DNA of 7,050 nt, taken from the NCBI GenBank assembly GCA_025655635.1, contig JAHXIM010000523.1, forward strand, positions 1-7,050, given 5' to 3'. The position numbers and the translations under genes were made by a program. Numbering within the stretch: position 1 is the stretch's first letter; the number at the start of each line of letters is the position of its first letter. Shown here piece after piece: positions 6,289 to 7,050 of this stretch. A model generated the notes under the pieces. The model saw only the letters and a program-made list of their open reading frames with translations. It was not told the origin of the DNA and searched no databases. The stretch is from a gamma proteobacterium symbiont of Lucinoma myriamae. Lineage in GTDB: Bacteria; Pseudomonadota; Gammaproteobacteria; GRL18.

Positions 6289-6305
6289 TTTTGGAAAGAT
6301 AACAA
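6277..6305 (-). promoter_or_regulatory. nrdAB promoter
   Basis: On the minus strand TTGTTA (6305-6300), a 17-nt spacer and TATCTT (6282-6277) make a reasonable sigma70 promoter. Transcription would start near 6270, upstream of the whole aptamer, giving a leader of about 240 nt. An alternative TTGATG/TATATA pair lies further downstream but would start within the aptamer and destroy it. Confidence 0.6.
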
Positions 6306-6331
6306 GTTTATTCTTCACGTCTATGTGATTT

Positions 6332-6682
6332 TCAGAAATTAATGGCTTTTTTTCCCACCTCAATAAATTTCTCAATATATGGAATTTCTAAATCAATCTC
6401 TCTCATGGCAAGAAAGAGTTTTCGGTGCATGCCCTCAAGGCCAATAGGGATCGTTTTTAATTGATTATTATCATTCTTACTATCGGCCAGCCATTGTGGT
6501 AATACACAAACCCCTCGTTGTAATTCAGTCATTTTCAGCATGATCTCCAATGACTCAATTTCCTGAAGTTTTTTAGGTTCGTGGTGAGAGGGGATCAGAA
6601 AGTGAGTGAGTATATCCAGCCTTTCTCCTACGACCGGAAAAATATATAAGTTTTCATCACTGAGATGTTTGATCTGGAAAAA
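6332..6682 (-). pseudogene. MetR-like LysR-family regulator, C-terminal remnant
   Basis: An open frame of about 116 codons reads FQIKHLSDENLYIFPVVGER..., then ...LQRGVCVLPQWLADS..., and ends GKKAINF followed by TGA. It aligns by eye with the last third of E. coli MetR: [36 protein letters not shown] and LWSRLYAAVRD correspond to segments here. This is the distal part of the LysR effector-binding domain. The winged-helix DNA-binding domain and the first effector subdomain are missing: an in-frame TGA at 6685-6683 closes the frame, and unrelated sequence follows. An internal TTG (6550) could start a 72-residue peptide, but nothing suggests it is functional. MetR activates methionine-synthase genes in response to homocysteine. 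The assignment to MetR rather than another LysR protein is a by-eye judgement. The remnant ends about 27 bp upstream of the nrdAB -35 element. Confidence 0.7.
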
Positions 6683-6837
6683 TCAGGTATTGGTATTATT
6701 CAAATAAACGAAGCGACATTAAGAGAAGGTCTGCCTTTAAGGAAAACACAATGGCAAACTATTTGAACTGGGCAGTCAAATCGTTTCGTATTACCGCAAA
6801 TGGTGTAGAGGATGAAACTCAGATGCCACTGATTTAA
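6673..6837 (+). pseudogene. Unrecognised C-terminal protein fragment ending in an inverted repeat
   Basis: A plus-strand frame opens after TGA at 6670 and runs 54 codons to TAA at 6835. It starts SGKIRYWYYSNKRSD and ends VEDETQMPLI. It is rich in Lys/Arg and aromatic residues in its first half, like many transposase C-termini, but I do not recognise the family. Its stop codon lies inside the left arm of the 18-bp repeat, as happens when a transposase gene ends in its element's terminal repeat. An internal ATG at 6751 preceded by AAGGA (6739-6743) could instead start a 28-residue peptide. An overlapping frame from an ATG at 6665 (33 residues, ending KTQWQTI) is also open, so the true reading is uncertain and a frameshift is possible. 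Confidence 0.35.
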
Positions 6838-6874
6838 CTTTAATTGCTATTTTATCTAAATCAGTGGCATCTGA
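6819..6874. repeat. 18-bp perfect inverted repeat around a 20-nt spacer
   Basis: TCAGATGCCACTGATTTA (6819-6836) and its exact reverse complement TAAATCAGTGGCATCTGA (6857-6874) flank 20 nt of AT-rich sequence. No T-run follows either arm closely, so a terminator is not the natural reading. The arms could be two insertion-sequence ends facing each other across a short junction, or a small non-autonomous element. The repeat itself is certain; its identity is unknown. Confidence 0.9.
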
Positions 6875-6878
6875 ATAA

Positions 6879-6909
6879 TCTGCTAACTGGACATTGGACC
6901 ATAAGCAGA
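6879..6909. repeat. Second hairpin next to the 18-bp repeat
   Basis: TCTGCT (6879-6884) pairs with AGCAGA (6904-6909), and inside it TGG (6888-6890) pairs with CCA (6899-6901), leaving a small internal loop and an 8-nt apical loop. It begins 4 nt after the 18-bp repeat and may be part of the same element. The function is unknown. Confidence 0.5.
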
Positions 6910-6967
6910 TGATTTCTGAATTTAAATATTAGCTACAGGATGTTTCACCCATGCATATTAATTATTT

Positions 6968-7050
6968 GTGTACGCCCGTCATGGGCATAAACTAATGGGG
7001 TGTAAGTCCCCTGTAGGAGGATCACCGCTATGTAAATTGTATCCAACCAT
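6968..7050 (+). mobile_element. Probable 5' end of a group II intron (truncated by the window)
   Basis: GTGTACGCCCGTCATGGGC (6968-6986) resembles the GUGYG-type start of bacterial group II introns, including a GCCC/GGGC hairpin comparable with the first stem of Ll.LtrB (GTGCGCCC...GGG). It is followed by ACTAAT and GGGGTGTAAGTCCCC (6997-7011), the small stem with a GUNNAAGUC loop typical of the start of domain I. The rest, including any reverse transcriptase/maturase and domains V-VI, would lie beyond the window. The fifth base is A rather than G, a departure from the consensus. A fragment of an intron cannot be excluded. Confidence 0.55.

Noticed and set aside
1..7050. CRISPR array, tRNA or rRNA genes
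   Set aside because: No regularly spaced direct repeats, and no cloverleaf or rRNA-like sequence was seen on either strand.

Overview
The window looks like chromosomal DNA from an AT-rich gammaproteobacterium. The best clue is the ribonucleotide reductase pair. NrdA has two N-terminal ATP-cone regions, and NrdB has a long N-terminal extension and a C-terminal tail (EYQTGGALKWD) like the Pseudomonas-type class Ia enzymes. The truncated LysR gene is most like MetR of gammaproteobacteria. I cannot name a genus. [NiFe]-hydrogenase maturation genes plus a probable group II intron would fit an environmental, possibly chemolithotrophic, bacterium, but that is inference.

Layout: (1) 110-1548, plus strand: a tight hypC-hypA-hypB operon for the nickel and cyanide-ligand steps of [NiFe]-hydrogenase maturation. 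The genes are 4 nt apart and then overlap by 8 nt. (2) 1549-1854: a convergent intergenic region without a gene. (3) 1855-6033, minus strand: nrdA followed by nrdB, encoding an aerobic class Ia ribonucleotide reductase. (4) 6034-6305, minus strand: a long, information-rich nrdAB control region. It holds a promoter (6277-6305), two NrdR boxes 32 bp apart centre to centre, a cobalamin riboswitch with a recognisable B12 box, a probable P13 hairpin, and a possible Shine-Dalgarno-sequestering stem. (5) 6332-6682, minus strand: the C-terminal third of a MetR-like regulator without its DNA-binding half, a pseudogene. (6) 6673-6910: a short plus-strand reading frame ending inside an 18-bp perfect inverted repeat, then a second hairpin. 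This looks like mobile-element debris. (7) 6968-7050: a sequence resembling the 5' end of a group II intron, running off the window.

The most interesting part is the nrdAB leader. Class Ia reductase does not need B12, whereas class II (NrdJ) does. A cobalamin riboswitch here implies that the cell turns off NrdAB when adenosylcobalamin is plentiful, and so probably carries nrdJ elsewhere. NrdR, which senses the ATP/dATP state, would act on the same promoter. One NrdR box overlaps the -10 element and the other overlaps the DNA encoding the riboswitch's 5' edge, so the two controls share bases. Cobalamin elements before class I reductase genes are known from comparative genomics and from Streptomyces, so the principle is not new. 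The compact overlapping arrangement and the proposed switching helices are what deserve checking. The flanking region (6332-7050) is a small graveyard of mobile and broken sequence and may mark a rearrangement boundary just upstream of the nrd promoter.
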